Below, piece after piece: positions 34,219 through 43,557 of a DNA stretch of 64,000 bases; position 1 is the stretch's first letter; the number at the start of each line of letters is the position of its first letter. The notes under the pieces were generated by a model that did no database searches, had not been told where the DNA came from, and saw only the letters and a list, made by a program, of their open reading frames with translations. This DNA comes from Bin18 sp965242795 (lineage in GTDB: Bacteria > Desulfobacterota > Binatia > Bin18). The translations under genes were made by a program, and so were the position numbers. Where the stretch lies: assembly GCA_965242795.1 (NCBI GenBank), contig OZ251505.1, positions 682,001 through 746,000 on the forward strand, in the 5' to 3' direction.

Positions 34219-34506
34219 CTATTTCGAGGTTTCCTGTGTGGAGGGTTCCGACTCGGACGCTTCGGCGGTTCCGGCTTCCTCCGACGTTTCGGGTGACGCC
34301 GGGGGAGCCGTGTTGTCCGCGGATGGGGCTCCCGTCGCTTTGGACTCGACCGCAGGTCGGCGGGCGAGCATCCGGAGTTGCCGCTTGAGCGATCGAATCT
34401 GGCGCCGGACTTTCTTCAACTCCTGGTGTTCTCCACGTTCCAGCGCGCCGTCGCGTTGTGTCTTGAGTTCTCGCACCTGCTTCTTGAGTTCGGCCTTGTC
34501 CGGCAT
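34219..34506 (-). CDS. Small coiled-coil protein with acidic tail
   Basis: 95 residues. The first 50 form a strong coiled coil (MPDKAELKKQVRELKTQRDG then LKKVRRQIRSLKRQLRML); the last 45 are a disordered Ser/Glu/Ala/Thr-rich tail. No known family. Located between pepA and a zinc-ribbon membrane gene on the same strand, spaced 10-16 bp, so likely one transcript. Confidence 0.6.
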   Translation of the reverse strand: MPDKAELKKQVRELKTQRDGALERGEHQELKKVRRQIRSLKRQLRMLARRPAVESKATGAPSADNTAPPASPETSEEAGTAEASESEPSTQETSK

Positions 34507-34521
34507 ACGTCTTTCCTTGCG

Positions 34522-34830
34522 CTAGTCTTCCTGATGTTTGTGAGCCTTGTTCGGTCCGAACGTCTTCTTTGCCAGATAGAACATGGCCGCGCCAGCCGCG
34601 ACGTACATCACGACGCCCTCGAACAGTCCGCGGCCGCCCGCCAGCAAGAGCACCCCGAGCACGAGAGCCGTGCCGATCACGGCGACGACTTTTTCGATAC
34701 GTTCCTCGCGGTCGCGGACCCGTGTCACGTGCGCTGTCACCGGCGCGCCGCAGTCCGGGCACCGACCGCCCCGCTTGCGACGTAACGCCGTTCCGCACTG
34801 TGGACACGCGATTCGGAGACGGAGCGGCAT
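34522..34830 (-). CDS. Zinc-ribbon membrane protein
   Basis: 102 residues from the ATG at 34830, where the ribbon begins: CPQCGTALRRKRGGRCPDCG. Two adjacent membrane helices ('VVAVIGTALVLGVLLLAG' and 'FEGVVMYVAAGAAMFYLA') and a His/Lys tail follow. Unknown function. Confidence 0.65.
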   Translation of the reverse strand: MPLRLRIACPQCGTALRRKRGGRCPDCGAPVTAHVTRVRDREERIEKVVAVIGTALVLGVLLLAGGRGLFEGVVMYVAAGAAMFYLAKKTFGPNKAHKHQED

Positions 34831-34836
34831 AGCCGA

Positions 34837-34882
34837 ATAAAGATAAAAGCCCCGGTTCGTGCGTGCGTTCGACAAACCGGGG
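34837..34882 (-). terminator. Rho-independent terminator of korAB
   Basis: Minus-strand stem GCCCCGGTT/AACCGGGGC with a loop of about 16 nt and a following TTTTATCTTTATT run. It begins about 25 bp beyond the korB stop. Confidence 0.8.
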
Positions 34883-34906
34883 CCGTGATGACGAGACGAG
34901 GGACGA

Positions 34907-35920
34907 TTATTCGACCGTCCAGACGTCGCCGCGACGCAGCAGATTGTCGAGTTTGCCGGCCCCGGACTTTTGCACCGCGGCGTCGAGTTGCTGGTGCATC
35001 AACGCCTCGATCGTCGGTCGCTCGGTCGAAAACAACACGCCGACTGGGGTCGGAAAGGCGGGCGGCATCATGCGGCTGAGCAGGTACGCCAAGGTGGCGT
35101 CGTGTTCGTCGTGCACCAACAAGTCGTCGGTCCCGACACCGTTGCCGACGGTGACCACTTCGGGCGTCAGCCCCTTCAGTCGGATCCCGCGATCCTTGTT
35201 CTTCCCGAACAGCATGGGCTGGCCGTGCTCCAGCAGCAGTTGGGTGTCGGCCTTGGAGTCCTTGTCTTTCAGATGCTCCCAGGCGCCGTCGTTATATACG
35301 TTGCAGTTCTGGAGAATCTCGATGAACGCGCCGCCCTTGTGGGCCGCGGCCCGCTTGAGCGTCTGCTGCTGGTGCTTGGCCTCGGTATCGATGCTGCGCG
35401 CAATGAACGTGGCCTCCGAGCCCAGCGCCAGCGCCATCGGGTTCAGCGGGTGGTCGGCCGAGCCCATCGGCGTGGACTTGGCGACTTTGCCGAGTTCCGA
35501 GGTCGGCGAATACTGGCCCTTGGTGAGCCCGTAGATGCGGTTGTTGAACAACATGATCTTCAGTTCGACGTTGCGGCGCAACGCGTGAATGAGATGGTTG
35601 CCGCCGATGCTCAACCCGTCCCCATCGCCGGTCACCAGCCAGATATGCAGGTCGGGCCGGGAGATCTTCAGACCGGTCGCAATGGCTGGGGCGCGTCCGT
35701 GGATGGTGTGGAAGCCGTACGTGTTCATGTAGTAGGGAAACCGGCTTGAACAACCGATCCCCGAGATGAAGACGGCCTGTTCTTTCGGGATGCCCAGTTC
35801 AGGAAAGATCTTCTGGACTTGCGCCAGAATGGCGTAGTCCCCGCAGCCGGGACACCAGCGTACGTCCTGGTCGGAAACGAAGTCCTTGCGCGTCAGTTTC
35901 GCCGCCGTCTCGGTACTCAT
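34907..35920 (-). CDS. korB: 2-oxoacid:ferredoxin oxidoreductase beta subunit
   Basis: 337 residues. TPP-binding beta subunit: WCPGCGDYAILAQVQK near residue 22, 'GIGCSSRFPYYMNTYG' near 50, 'LVTGDGDGLSIGGNHLIHALRRN' (the GDG..NN TPP/Mg signature) near 95 and 'LFNNRIYGLTKGQYSPTS'. With the alpha subunit it oxidatively decarboxylates 2-oxoglutarate, or another 2-oxoacid, to the acyl-CoA while reducing ferredoxin. Start overlaps the alpha stop by 4 bp. No separate ferredoxin-domain delta subunit is seen, as in the two-subunit class. Confidence 0.93.
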   Translation of the reverse strand: MSTETAAKLTRKDFVSDQDVRWCPGCGDYAILAQVQKIFPELGIPKEQAVFISGIGCSSRFPYYMNTYGFHTIHGRAPAIATGLKISRPDLHIWLVTGDGDGLSIGGNHLIHALRRNVELKIMLFNNRIYGLTKGQYSPTSELGKVAKSTPMGSADHPLNPMALALGSEATFIARSIDTEAKHQQQTLKRAAAHKGGAFIEILQNCNVYNDGAWEHLKDKDSKADTQLLLEHGQPMLFGKNKDRGIRLKGLTPEVVTVGNGVGTDDLLVHDEHDATLAYLLSRMMPPAFPTPVGVLFSTERPTIEALMHQQLDAAVQKSGAGKLDNLLRRGDVWTVE

Positions 35921-37785
35921 GATTCCTGTTCCTCCAACAGACGAGCGATCCGGGTCGCCACTTCGGAGACCTTGAACGGCCTGCCCTGAATCTTGTTCAG
36001 GCCGGCCGCGTCGATGAGGTATTCCGCGCGGACCAGCTTGAGCAACTGGCCCATATTCATTTCCGGCACCAGGACCTTGTCGTACCGGCCGAGGACGTCG
36101 CCCAGGTCGGCCGGCAGCGGATTCAGATGGCGCAGATGGGCGTGGGCGACCGTGTGCCCTTGCGCCTGCGCGTCTTCGACCGCGGCGGCAATCGCCCCAT
36201 ACGTGCTGCCCCAGCCCAGAACGAGGAGCTTGCCTTGTTCGGGGCCGTGGACCTTGGTCGGCGGAATCTCCTGCGTGATCCGGGTGACTTTCTGGTGGCG
36301 CACGCGCACCATCTGTTCGTGATTGGCCGGCGCATAGCTGATGTTGCCCGTCAGATAGTCCTTTTCGATCCCGCCGATGCGGTGTTCCAGACCGGGCGTG
36401 CCCGGTTTCACCCAGGGCCGCGCCAACGTCCGTTCGTCGCGCAGGTAGGGGAAGAACCCTTGCGGGTCGGTACGGAACTCCACTTCGATGTTCGGCAGGT
36501 CCGCGACGGTCGGCAGCAGCCACGGCTCCGACGCGTTGGCCAGAAAGCCATCGGTCAGCAGGATGACCGGCGTCATGTAGGTGATGGCGATCCGCGCCGC
36601 CTCGAACGCGGCGTAAAAACAGTCGGCCGGCGTGGACGCCGCGATCACCGGCAGCGGCGTCTCGCCGTGGCGCCCGTACAACGCCTGCAACAGGTCGGTC
36701 TGTTCGGGTTTGGTCGGCATGCCGGTGCTCGGGCCGGCACGCTGGATGTTCGTGACGACCATCGGCAGCTCGACCGACGCGGCCAGTCCGAGCGTCTCCC
36801 CCTTCAGGTTCATGCCCGGGCCGCTCGTCGTCGTGATCGCCAGCGCGCCGCCGAACGCCGCGCCGAGGGCCGACCCGACGCCGGCGATCTCGTCTTCGGC
36901 CTGGAACGTGGTGACGTTGTAGTTCTTGTATTCGGCCAGTTCGTGCAACACGTCGCTGGCCGGCGTGATCGGATAGCTGCCCAGGAACAGCGGCAGCCCG
37001 GCCTTTTGCGCGGCCACGACGAAGCCCAGCGCGGTCGCCGAGTTGCCGGTGATGTTGCGGTACGTCCCCGGATCGATCCGGGCGGGTTTGATCTCGTAGG
37101 ACGAGGCGAACATGTCGGTGTTCTCGCCCAGATTGTAGCCGCCCTTGATCGCCAGCGTGTTGGCCTCGGCCACGGCCCGGTTCTTGCCGAAGCGCTGCTC
37201 GATCCATTCCAGCGTCGGCTCGATCGGCCGATTGTACAGCCACGACACGACGCCCAGCGCGAAGAAGTTCCGGCTGCGCATGACGGAGCGGTTCGGCAGG
37301 CCGGTGTCCTTGAGCGCGAGCGTCGTCATCTTCGTCACTTCGACCTGATAGACTTGGTATTTGTCGAGCGAGTTGTCTTCGAGCGGATTGGCGTCGTATT
37401 CGGCCTTGCGGAGATTGGCCGAACTGAATTCGGAGGGATCGACGATCAGGATCCCGTTCTGCTTGAGGTCGCCGAGGTTGGTCTTGAGCGCGGCCGGGTT
37501 CATGCAGACCAGCGCGTCGAGATCGTCCCCGGGCGTGTACACGTTCTTGTTGCTGAAATTGATCTGAAACGCGCTGACGCCGTACAGCGTGCCGGTCGGC
37601 GCGCGGATTTCCGCGGGAAAGTCCGGCAGGGTACCGACGTCGTTGCCGGCCAGGACGGACTCGGACGTAAAGCGGGTGCCGGTCAACTGCATCCCGTCGC
37701 CGGAGTCGCCGGCAAAACGGATGACGACGCTTTCGCGTTCCTGCGTCGGTTTTTGCAGCGGGACCCCCCCGGGGTTTGTGGCCAT
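35917..37785 (-). CDS. korA: 2-oxoacid:ferredoxin oxidoreductase alpha (fused gamma-alpha) subunit
   Basis: 622 residues from the ATG at 37785 with AGGAGG. The N-terminal gamma domain ('VVIRFAGDSGDGMQLTGTRF', about residues 20-190) is fused to the alpha domain (from 'PLFLGSYPITPASDVLHELA' near 235). 'TTFQAEDEIAGVGSALGAAFGGALAITTTSGPG' is the conserved alpha signature. Usually 2-oxoglutarate is the substrate in this architecture. Operon with korB by ATGA overlap, ended by the terminator at 34837. Confidence 0.93.
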   Translation of the reverse strand: MATNPGGVPLQKPTQERESVVIRFAGDSGDGMQLTGTRFTSESVLAGNDVGTLPDFPAEIRAPTGTLYGVSAFQINFSNKNVYTPGDDLDALVCMNPAALKTNLGDLKQNGILIVDPSEFSSANLRKAEYDANPLEDNSLDKYQVYQVEVTKMTTLALKDTGLPNRSVMRSRNFFALGVVSWLYNRPIEPTLEWIEQRFGKNRAVAEANTLAIKGGYNLGENTDMFASSYEIKPARIDPGTYRNITGNSATALGFVVAAQKAGLPLFLGSYPITPASDVLHELAEYKNYNVTTFQAEDEIAGVGSALGAAFGGALAITTTSGPGMNLKGETLGLAASVELPMVVTNIQRAGPSTGMPTKPEQTDLLQALYGRHGETPLPVIAASTPADCFYAAFEAARIAITYMTPVILLTDGFLANASEPWLLPTVADLPNIEVEFRTDPQGFFPYLRDERTLARPWVKPGTPGLEHRIGGIEKDYLTGNISYAPANHEQMVRVRHQKVTRITQEIPPTKVHGPEQGKLLVLGWGSTYGAIAAAVEDAQAQGHTVAHAHLRHLNPLPADLGDVLGRYDKVLVPEMNMGQLLKLVRAEYLIDAAGLNKIQGRPFKVSEVATRIARLLEEQES

Positions 37786-38074
37786 TAGAACCTCCTGTTC
37801 GGCTGCGCTCTGGATGTCGGCAAGAGATGCTGTCCGGCGTGCGGATGACGCTGATTTTCGTCGGCGGCACCCTATCGGAGGCACCGGACGATTACAAGTT
37901 CGGCCCGCTGCCGCGTGTCACCCAGGTTACAAAACGCCGGCAACACGACGACAGACCGCGCGGATCGAGCCCCTGCCGTCCATCATTCCTTGACGGCTCG
38001 GCAGTTCCTACGCGGAGTTTCGCGGGCGGCCTTCGATTCGGAACTGCGGAACGTGGCCGCGGGGAGCCGCCTGC

Positions 38075-38488
38075 TCAGGATGCACATTCGGCTATCGCGC
38101 GGAGTTGGGCGCGATCTTCCCGATCCAACAGGTGGCGCCGCAGGAACGGGGGCTGAATGTCCAGCACCTCGCACACGTTGACGAACGCGAACGGCCAACT
38201 CACGTCGTCCGAGAAGAGCCACGACTCGGCCTCGCGGTACAGTTGGGAACCGCGCCGGCTGCCGCTGCAGCGGTGTTTCTGGAAACACTCGACCGCGTCT
38301 TCCAGCACCGCGGCGTACAGGCGGCGTTCGCCCTCTGCGGCGTCCGCCTGTTTGTGGCCCGGAAAGAATTGCGACGGCAGCATCAGGTGCGGCCTCAGAA
38401 TGCGGAGGCCGCCGTCGGCAGCGAGTTTCTCCCGCTCGGTCAATTCGGACTTTCGGCTTGTGAGCGCCTTTCCGTTCGATCCGCCCAT
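38075..38488 (-). CDS. Conserved hypothetical protein
   Basis: 137 residues from the ATG at 38488, with GGGAGGTG upstream. Soluble and helix-rich; 'LLYAAVLEDAVECFQKHR'-like and 'WPFAFVNVCEVLDIQPPFLRRHL' segments recur in bacterial hypothetical proteins I have seen but cannot name. The second looks like a small helical DNA- or protein-binding end. Isolated between the KorAB and isc blocks. Function unknown. Confidence 0.6.
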   Translation of the reverse strand: MGGSNGKALTSRKSELTEREKLAADGGLRILRPHLMLPSQFFPGHKQADAAEGERRLYAAVLEDAVECFQKHRCSGSRRGSQLYREAESWLFSDDVSWPFAFVNVCEVLDIQPPFLRRHLLDREDRAQLRAIAECAS

Positions 38489-38630
38489 CCAACACCTCCC
38501 CACACCTTGACGGTAAGACGGAAACGTCCGCGGGCTGCGTGCCGCAGGACGTTCGTTTATGGAAATCTCAAGACGTCCCTAACAATTGTTCCCCCACGTT
38601 GTCAAAGGAAACGCAGAAGATGCCACCGGG

Positions 38631-38843
38631 TCAGCCGTGCTCTTCGTTGTACAGTTCGAGCCACGCCATCTGAATCGCTTCGAGTTTGCCTTCGCTCGAC
38701 TCCTTCGGATCGTCGGCAAAATCCGCCAACTCGGTAATCCAGCGGTGCAGGTCCGTGAATCGGACGCGCAGCGGTTCCTGGTCGGGCCGCGCTTCGAACA
38801 GCCGTTCGGCCACGTCTTCGGCATCGGTCCAATACAGCTTCAT
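38631..38843 (-). CDS. iscX: IscX-like iron-sulfur cluster regulator
   Basis: 70 residues. 'KLYWTDAEDVAERLFEA' and 'RVRFTDLHRWITELADFADDPKES' match IscX, which binds IscS and iron and modulates cluster assembly; it ends 'AIQMAWLELYNEE'. It follows hscA by 23 bp, the usual end of isc clusters. Confidence 0.9.
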   Translation of the reverse strand: MKLYWTDAEDVAERLFEARPDQEPLRVRFTDLHRWITELADFADDPKESSEGKLEAIQMAWLELYNEEHG

Positions 38844-38866
38844 GGCCCCTCCGGTCGTCGGCCCCG

Positions 38867-40681
38867 TTACAGGTCGGACACTCGTTTGTCCCCCAGCGCT
38901 GCCTGAATCGATGTATCCATGATGCGCTGCGCAAACGGACTCGTCACTTGGCTGAGTTCCTCGGTCAGGTCCCGAATGGCGTCGTAATCTTCGCCGGCGT
39001 GCGCCTCGCGTAGTTGCCGAACCGTCCGGGCAATGCGCTCCCCCTCCCCTTCCTCCAGAAACTCCGCGTTCTCCGCCAGGGCTTTCTGCGTGGCGTGCAG
39101 CACCGTGTCGGCTTCGACCCGCGCCTCGATCAACAGCCGTTGTTCGACGTCATCTTCGGCGAAGTCGATGGATTCTTCGAGCAGTCGTTCCACCTCGTCG
39201 TCGGTCAGGCCGTACGACGGCTTGACTTCGAGCGACCGCTCGATGCCGGTCCGCAGGTCGCTGGCCGAGACGTTCAGAATGCCGTTGGCGTCGATCATGA
39301 ACGTCACTTCGACGCGCGGGACGCCGGCCGGCTTCCGCTCGATGGGAATCTTGAAGCGCGCCAGACTGCGGCAGTCCTGCACCAATTCGCGTTCGCCCTG
39401 CAGGACATGGACGTCGACCGCGGTCTGATCGTCCACCGCGGTCGTGAACATCTCCTTGACGCTGGCCGGGATCGTGGTGTTGCGCTCGATCAAATGGCTC
39501 ATCACGCCGCCCATGGTCTCGATGCCCAACGACAGCGGCACGACGTCGAGCAGCAGCATGTCCCGCCGCCGGCCTGACAGCGTGTCCGCTTGGACGGCGG
39601 CGCCGACCGCGACGACCTCGTCCGGGTCGATGTCGGTCAGCGGCGTACGGTCGAAAAATGCGCCTACCCGTTGGCGAACCAGCGGCATGCGCGTCGAGCC
39701 GCCGACCAATACCACCTCTTCGATATCACCGGGTTTGAGGCCGGCGTCGGTCAACGCCTGTTGGCACGGCGCGAGCGTCCGCGTCACGATCTCCTCGACC
39801 GCGGCGTCCACCTCACTGCGAGTGAGAGAACGCGAGACGTTGATCCTCTTATCCGGCACGCTGAGCGTGAGCGTGGTTTGGTCCGTGGCGCTCAGTTCGC
39901 GTTTGGCCCGTTCCGCGGCATGCAGAGCGGCGTGCAGGACACGCGGGTCGCGCCGGAGTTCGGAGGATAGATCGTTAAGAAGAAACGTCGTTGCAATGTG
40001 CTCGTCGATATCGTCCCCGCCCAGCCGCGTATTGCCGTTGGTCGCCAGCACCTCGAAAATGCCGGTGTGCAAGCGCAGGATGGACACGTCGAACGTGCCC
40101 CCACCGAAATCATAGACTGCGATCAGCCCTTCCTCCTTGGTGTTCAGGCCGTAGGCCAGCGCGGCCGCGGTGGGTTCGTTGAGCAAACGGATGACGTCCA
40201 GACCGGCCAGCCGGCCCGCGTCTTTGGTCGCCTGGCGTTGCGAGTCGTTGAAATACGCCGGGACCGTGACGACGGCCTTGTGGACGTCCTCGCCGAGCAC
40301 GACTCGGGCCTGGTCACGCAAGGCGCGCAGAATCAGGGCCGATACCTCGGGGGGAGTGACTTGCCGGTCGTGGATCGCAAAACGGACCGGGCCGCTCGCG
40401 TCATCGACGAAACGGTAGCGCCGATGGTCTTCGGCGCCGACGTGTTCCATGCCGACGCCCATGAATCGTTTGACGGATCGGATCGTGGTCAGCGGCTGCG
40501 TGCGCGCCAGTTCCCCGGCCTCGCGGCCCACGACAACCCGCTCGTTGTCGAGAAAACAGACGACGGACGGGATGATCTTCTGGCCGGTATCCACGTCGGC
40601 CAACACTTGCGGACCGTCGTCGCCCACTGCGGCGATCAAGCTGTTGGTCGTCCCCAGATCTATGCCGACTATGCGCTCCAC
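38867..40681 (-). CDS. hscA: Hsp70-type Fe-S assembly chaperone HscA
   Basis: 604 residues. Opens MERIVGIDLGTTNSLIAAVG; phosphate motifs 'AYFNDSQRQATKDAGRLAGL', 'VYDFGGGTFDVSIL' and 'GGSTRMPLVRQRVGAFF' show an intact ATPase; the substrate-binding domain follows from about residue 380. HscA with HscB releases clusters from the IscU scaffold, yet no iscU is in this operon. Its start overlaps the hscB end by 13 bp. Confidence 0.93.
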   Translation of the reverse strand: MERIVGIDLGTTNSLIAAVGDDGPQVLADVDTGQKIIPSVVCFLDNERVVVGREAGELARTQPLTTIRSVKRFMGVGMEHVGAEDHRRYRFVDDASGPVRFAIHDRQVTPPEVSALILRALRDQARVVLGEDVHKAVVTVPAYFNDSQRQATKDAGRLAGLDVIRLLNEPTAAALAYGLNTKEEGLIAVYDFGGGTFDVSILRLHTGIFEVLATNGNTRLGGDDIDEHIATTFLLNDLSSELRRDPRVLHAALHAAERAKRELSATDQTTLTLSVPDKRINVSRSLTRSEVDAAVEEIVTRTLAPCQQALTDAGLKPGDIEEVVLVGGSTRMPLVRQRVGAFFDRTPLTDIDPDEVVAVGAAVQADTLSGRRRDMLLLDVVPLSLGIETMGGVMSHLIERNTTIPASVKEMFTTAVDDQTAVDVHVLQGERELVQDCRSLARFKIPIERKPAGVPRVEVTFMIDANGILNVSASDLRTGIERSLEVKPSYGLTDDEVERLLEESIDFAEDDVEQRLLIEARVEADTVLHATQKALAENAEFLEEGEGERIARTVRQLREAHAGEDYDAIRDLTEELSQVTSPFAQRIMDTSIQAALGDKRVSDL

Positions 40682-41337
40682 GGTTGATTCACTTCCTTTT
40701 CCACGTCGCGCGTCAACGTACCCAGATACGCCAACTCGGACAGGACCCGCTTGAGTTCACGCAAGAGATCGGACGACTCCACGCCTTCCTCCCACCGCGA
40801 GAAATTGGCATCCAACTCGCCGCGGAGCTCCCGGACTCGGGCGTCGAGAGCGCCGCGCACCGCTTCCAATTCAGACGTCAGGCCGGCCTGCGCATCCGTG
40901 CCGCGGGCGTTCCGCACTTCCCGTACTTCGGCCAGCTTTTCCTGGACGTCGAATACCAGCGCGGCGAGCTTCGGCGGAACGCGGTTATTGTCCTTGCCGA
41001 GCGTCTCGCCGTGCAAGCCGAGCCAGTAGCGGCCGCGGCTGACCGGATCGCGCAGCGTGCGGTAGGCGCGGTTGAGCAGGGCGGTATTCGTCAGGCTGGC
41101 GCGTTGCTCCTCCGGCGTGCCGGTTTCGTGCAAGTCGGGGTGCAGTCCGCGGCTGAGTGCGTAATACGTTTCGGACAGCGCCGCCTCGTCCAGGACGGGA
41201 CGGCGGGGCAGTCCCAACACCGTGAAGTAGTCCGTATCCGACGGCAGGCTACGTATGGCGCCGCAGCTTGGACACAACGGCCGCGGCGCGTGCTCGTGGC
41301 CGCACCGCGGGCAGTGTGCCCTGTTGGTCTTCGACAT
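40669..41337 (-). CDS. hscB: HscB-type J-domain co-chaperone with zinc ribbon
   Basis: 222 residues from the ATG at 41337. N-terminal CPRCGHEHAPRPLCPSCG zinc ribbon, then a J domain with 'YFTVLGLPRRPVLDEAALSETYYALSRGLHPDLH' (HPD near residue 70) and a C-terminal helical HscB domain. It would deliver a substrate to HscA. The extra zinc ribbon resembles eukaryotic HSC20 more than E. coli HscB. Overlaps hscA. Confidence 0.88.
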   Translation of the reverse strand: MSKTNRAHCPRCGHEHAPRPLCPSCGAIRSLPSDTDYFTVLGLPRRPVLDEAALSETYYALSRGLHPDLHETGTPEEQRASLTNTALLNRAYRTLRDPVSRGRYWLGLHGETLGKDNNRVPPKLAALVFDVQEKLAEVREVRNARGTDAQAGLTSELEAVRGALDARVRELRGELDANFSRWEEGVESSDLLRELKRVLSELAYLGTLTRDVEKEVNQPWSA

Positions 41338-41363
41338 CGGAGCATGTAGAGGAGCCGCGAAGG

Positions 41364-41711
41364 CTAGACCGAAAACGAACTCCCGCAGCCGCACGTCCGT
41401 TTGACGTTGGGGTTGGTCAGCTTGAAACCCGAGTCCATGAGCGCCTCGGAGAAATCGAGTTCCGTCCCCCGCAGATAGATGAAGCTCTTCCGGTCGACGA
41501 TCACCTTGGCCCGTTCCCGCTCGAAGATACGATCGCCGTCGCGCGGCACGTCCAGGTCCATTTTGTAGGACAAGCCCGAGCAGCCCCCGCCGACGACCTT
41601 GACCCGGAGCCCGCAATCGGTGCGGTCGTCCTGGACGGCCAGGTCTTCGATCTTCCGGGCCGCGTGGTCGCTGATCTCGATCTTGAGCTTGGCTTTCGCG
41701 TTCGCTGGCAT
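41364..41711 (-). CDS. iscA: IscA/HesB-type A-type iron-sulfur carrier
   Basis: 115 residues. The three cluster-ligand cysteines are in GGGCSGLSY (near residue 44) and KRTCGCGSSF (near 108-110). Receives Fe-S clusters and passes them to apoproteins. It lies 19 bp after iscS, in the position where iscU would normally stand. Confidence 0.93.
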   Translation of the reverse strand: MPANAKAKLKIEISDHAARKIEDLAVQDDRTDCGLRVKVVGGGCSGLSYKMDLDVPRDGDRIFERERAKVIVDRKSFIYLRGTELDFSEALMDSGFKLTNPNVKRTCGCGSSFSV

Positions 41712-41730
41712 AACCGTTTCCTCTGCGCCG

Positions 41731-42951
41731 TCAGGTCTTCCACTGCACGGACTTGAGGTCGATGCCTTCCTTGGCCATTTCGTACAGTGGCGACATCTCC
41801 CGCAGCCGCGTCACGACCTCGGTCACGCGGGTGACGACGTAGTCGACGTCATCCTCGGTATTGAAGCGCCCCAGGCCGAACCGGATCGAGGTGTGTGCCA
41901 ACTCGTCGCCGACGCCCAACGCCTTCAGCACGTACGAGGGTTCCAGCGTGGCCGAGGTGCACGCCGACCCGGACGACAAGGCGATCTCCCGATTGATGCC
42001 CATGAGGAACGACTCGCCCTCGACGTACGAAAAGCTGAGATTGAGGTTGCCCGGAATCCGTTCGGTCGGGTGGCCGTTCAGATACACGTCTTCCAGGTTG
42101 CCGGTCAGACCGTCGTGGAGCCGCTGCCGCAGCGCCATCAACCGCCCGGCCTCGGCTTCCAACTCCTGCCCGCACAGTTCGCACGCCTTCCCCAGCCCGA
42201 CGATGCCCGGCACGTTCAGCGTGCCCGACCGCATGCCGCGCTCGTGCCCGCCGCCGTCGAGTTGGGCGCGCAACCGCACGCGCGGCCCGCGCGACCGGAC
42301 GTACAACGCGCCGCAGCCCTTGGGGCCGTACATCTTGTGGGCGCTCATGGACATCAGGTCGATGCCGTCGTCCTCCACGTTGACGGGCACTTTCCCGACG
42401 CCCTGGGTGGCGTCGCAGTGAAACAGCACGCCGCGTTCCTTGGCGAGTCTGCCGATCTCCCGGACGGGGTGCAGGGTGCCGATCTCGTTGTTGGCGTACA
42501 TCAGCGAGATCAGAATGGTGTCGTCACGGATGGCGTTCTTGACGTCGTCGACGTCGACCCGGCCGTACCGATCGACCGGCAGGTAGGTGACATCCGCGGC
42601 GCCCGAACGTTCGAGCGCCTTGCAGGTGTCGAGCACCGCCTTGTGCTCCGTCACCGCGGTGATGACGTGCTTGCCTTTGTCGGCGTAGAATTCCGCGACG
42701 CCCTTGATGGCGAGATTGTCCGATTCGGTCGCGCCGCTGGTGAAGATGATTTCCTTGGGCCGCGCCCCGACCAGGTTGGCGATGCGGCTGCGCCCACGGT
42801 CCACGGCTTCCTCGGCCACCCAGCCGAAGGCGTGGTTCCGGCTGGCCGCGTTGCCGTAGATTTCGCTCAGATACGGCACCATTTCGTCGACCACGCGGGG
42901 GTCCACCGGTGTCGTGGCTTGGTTGTCCATGTAGATCGGCGCGCGTTCCAT
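41731..42951 (-). CDS. iscS: Cysteine desulfurase IscS
   Basis: 406 residues, PLP class V. PLP-lysine motif 'MSAHKMYGPKGCGALYVR' near residue 205, active-site cysteine loop 'ALSSGSACTSATLEPS' near 325, opening MERAPIYMDNQATTPVDPRV. Supplies sulfur from cysteine. First gene of iscS-iscA-hscB-hscA-iscX. Confidence 0.95.
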   Translation of the reverse strand: MERAPIYMDNQATTPVDPRVVDEMVPYLSEIYGNAASRNHAFGWVAEEAVDRGRSRIANLVGARPKEIIFTSGATESDNLAIKGVAEFYADKGKHVITAVTEHKAVLDTCKALERSGAADVTYLPVDRYGRVDVDDVKNAIRDDTILISLMYANNEIGTLHPVREIGRLAKERGVLFHCDATQGVGKVPVNVEDDGIDLMSMSAHKMYGPKGCGALYVRSRGPRVRLRAQLDGGGHERGMRSGTLNVPGIVGLGKACELCGQELEAEAGRLMALRQRLHDGLTGNLEDVYLNGHPTERIPGNLNLSFSYVEGESFLMGINREIALSSGSACTSATLEPSYVLKALGVGDELAHTSIRFGLGRFNTEDDVDYVVTRVTEVVTRLREMSPLYEMAKEGIDLKSVQWKT

Positions 42952-43070
42952 ACGTCCCTTCCTGCAACGGGGTGGGTCTCGGTGTCTGGAAGATAGACTT
43001 TATGAGTCCTATTTATTTTTTTCGCGGAAACGTGTCAACCGGAGCCGCGAGTCGGTCGTGCATTTCCTTC

Positions 43071-43470
43071 GTCATTCCCGCGCAAGCAGGAATCCGGCGG
43101 AGACATTCCTCACTCACGGTGAAATACCGACCGGGGCGGGGCATTCCCCTATTCCCTCTCCCTGACCCTCTCCCACCAGGGGAGAGGGGGTAGCAAGGTG
43201 CAGCCCTCCCCGAGGCGTTCGTAGGGGCGACGCATGCGTCGCCCCTACACCGGTCGGGAGAAGGAATAGTAAAGTACGGGGAATTGCATACGAGAGGACC
43301 CCGCGCCCGTTACGGCACCCTTCCCCAAATTCAAAGATCAATCTCAACAGGCTGGACCCCACGCTTGTCGAAGGGCTTGGGGTGGGGTGCAAAGGCCAGG
43401 GTGACATCGGGGTTCGTTTCGACAAGCTCAACGAACTTGGGGGTGGGAAGATCCCCAAGTCGAAGGGTGT
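43071..43470. repeat. Intergenic repeat island with a 28-bp perfect palindrome
   Basis: The 606-bp gap between iscS and uvrA holds a REP element (43071-43095), a CCCTCTCC element (43157-43190), a perfect 28-bp palindrome (43221-43248, arms GTAGGGGCGACGCA) and CTGAGCTTGTCGAAGG-family copies (43343-43460). No gene seen. Confidence 0.8.
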
Positions 43471-43557
43471 AGAAAGATCAAAGGGCGGCTCCGCCCCCTC
43501 TCCCCCTGGGAGAGGGTCGGGGTGAGGGCAAGTCGAAATCGAGACACCCTCCGCAAA

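Noticed and set aside
34907..37870. Single 987-codon minus-strand reading frame across korA and korB
   Set aside because: The upstream two-thirds is korA read in the wrong frame; only the last 337 codons are korB, and korA is intact in its own frame.
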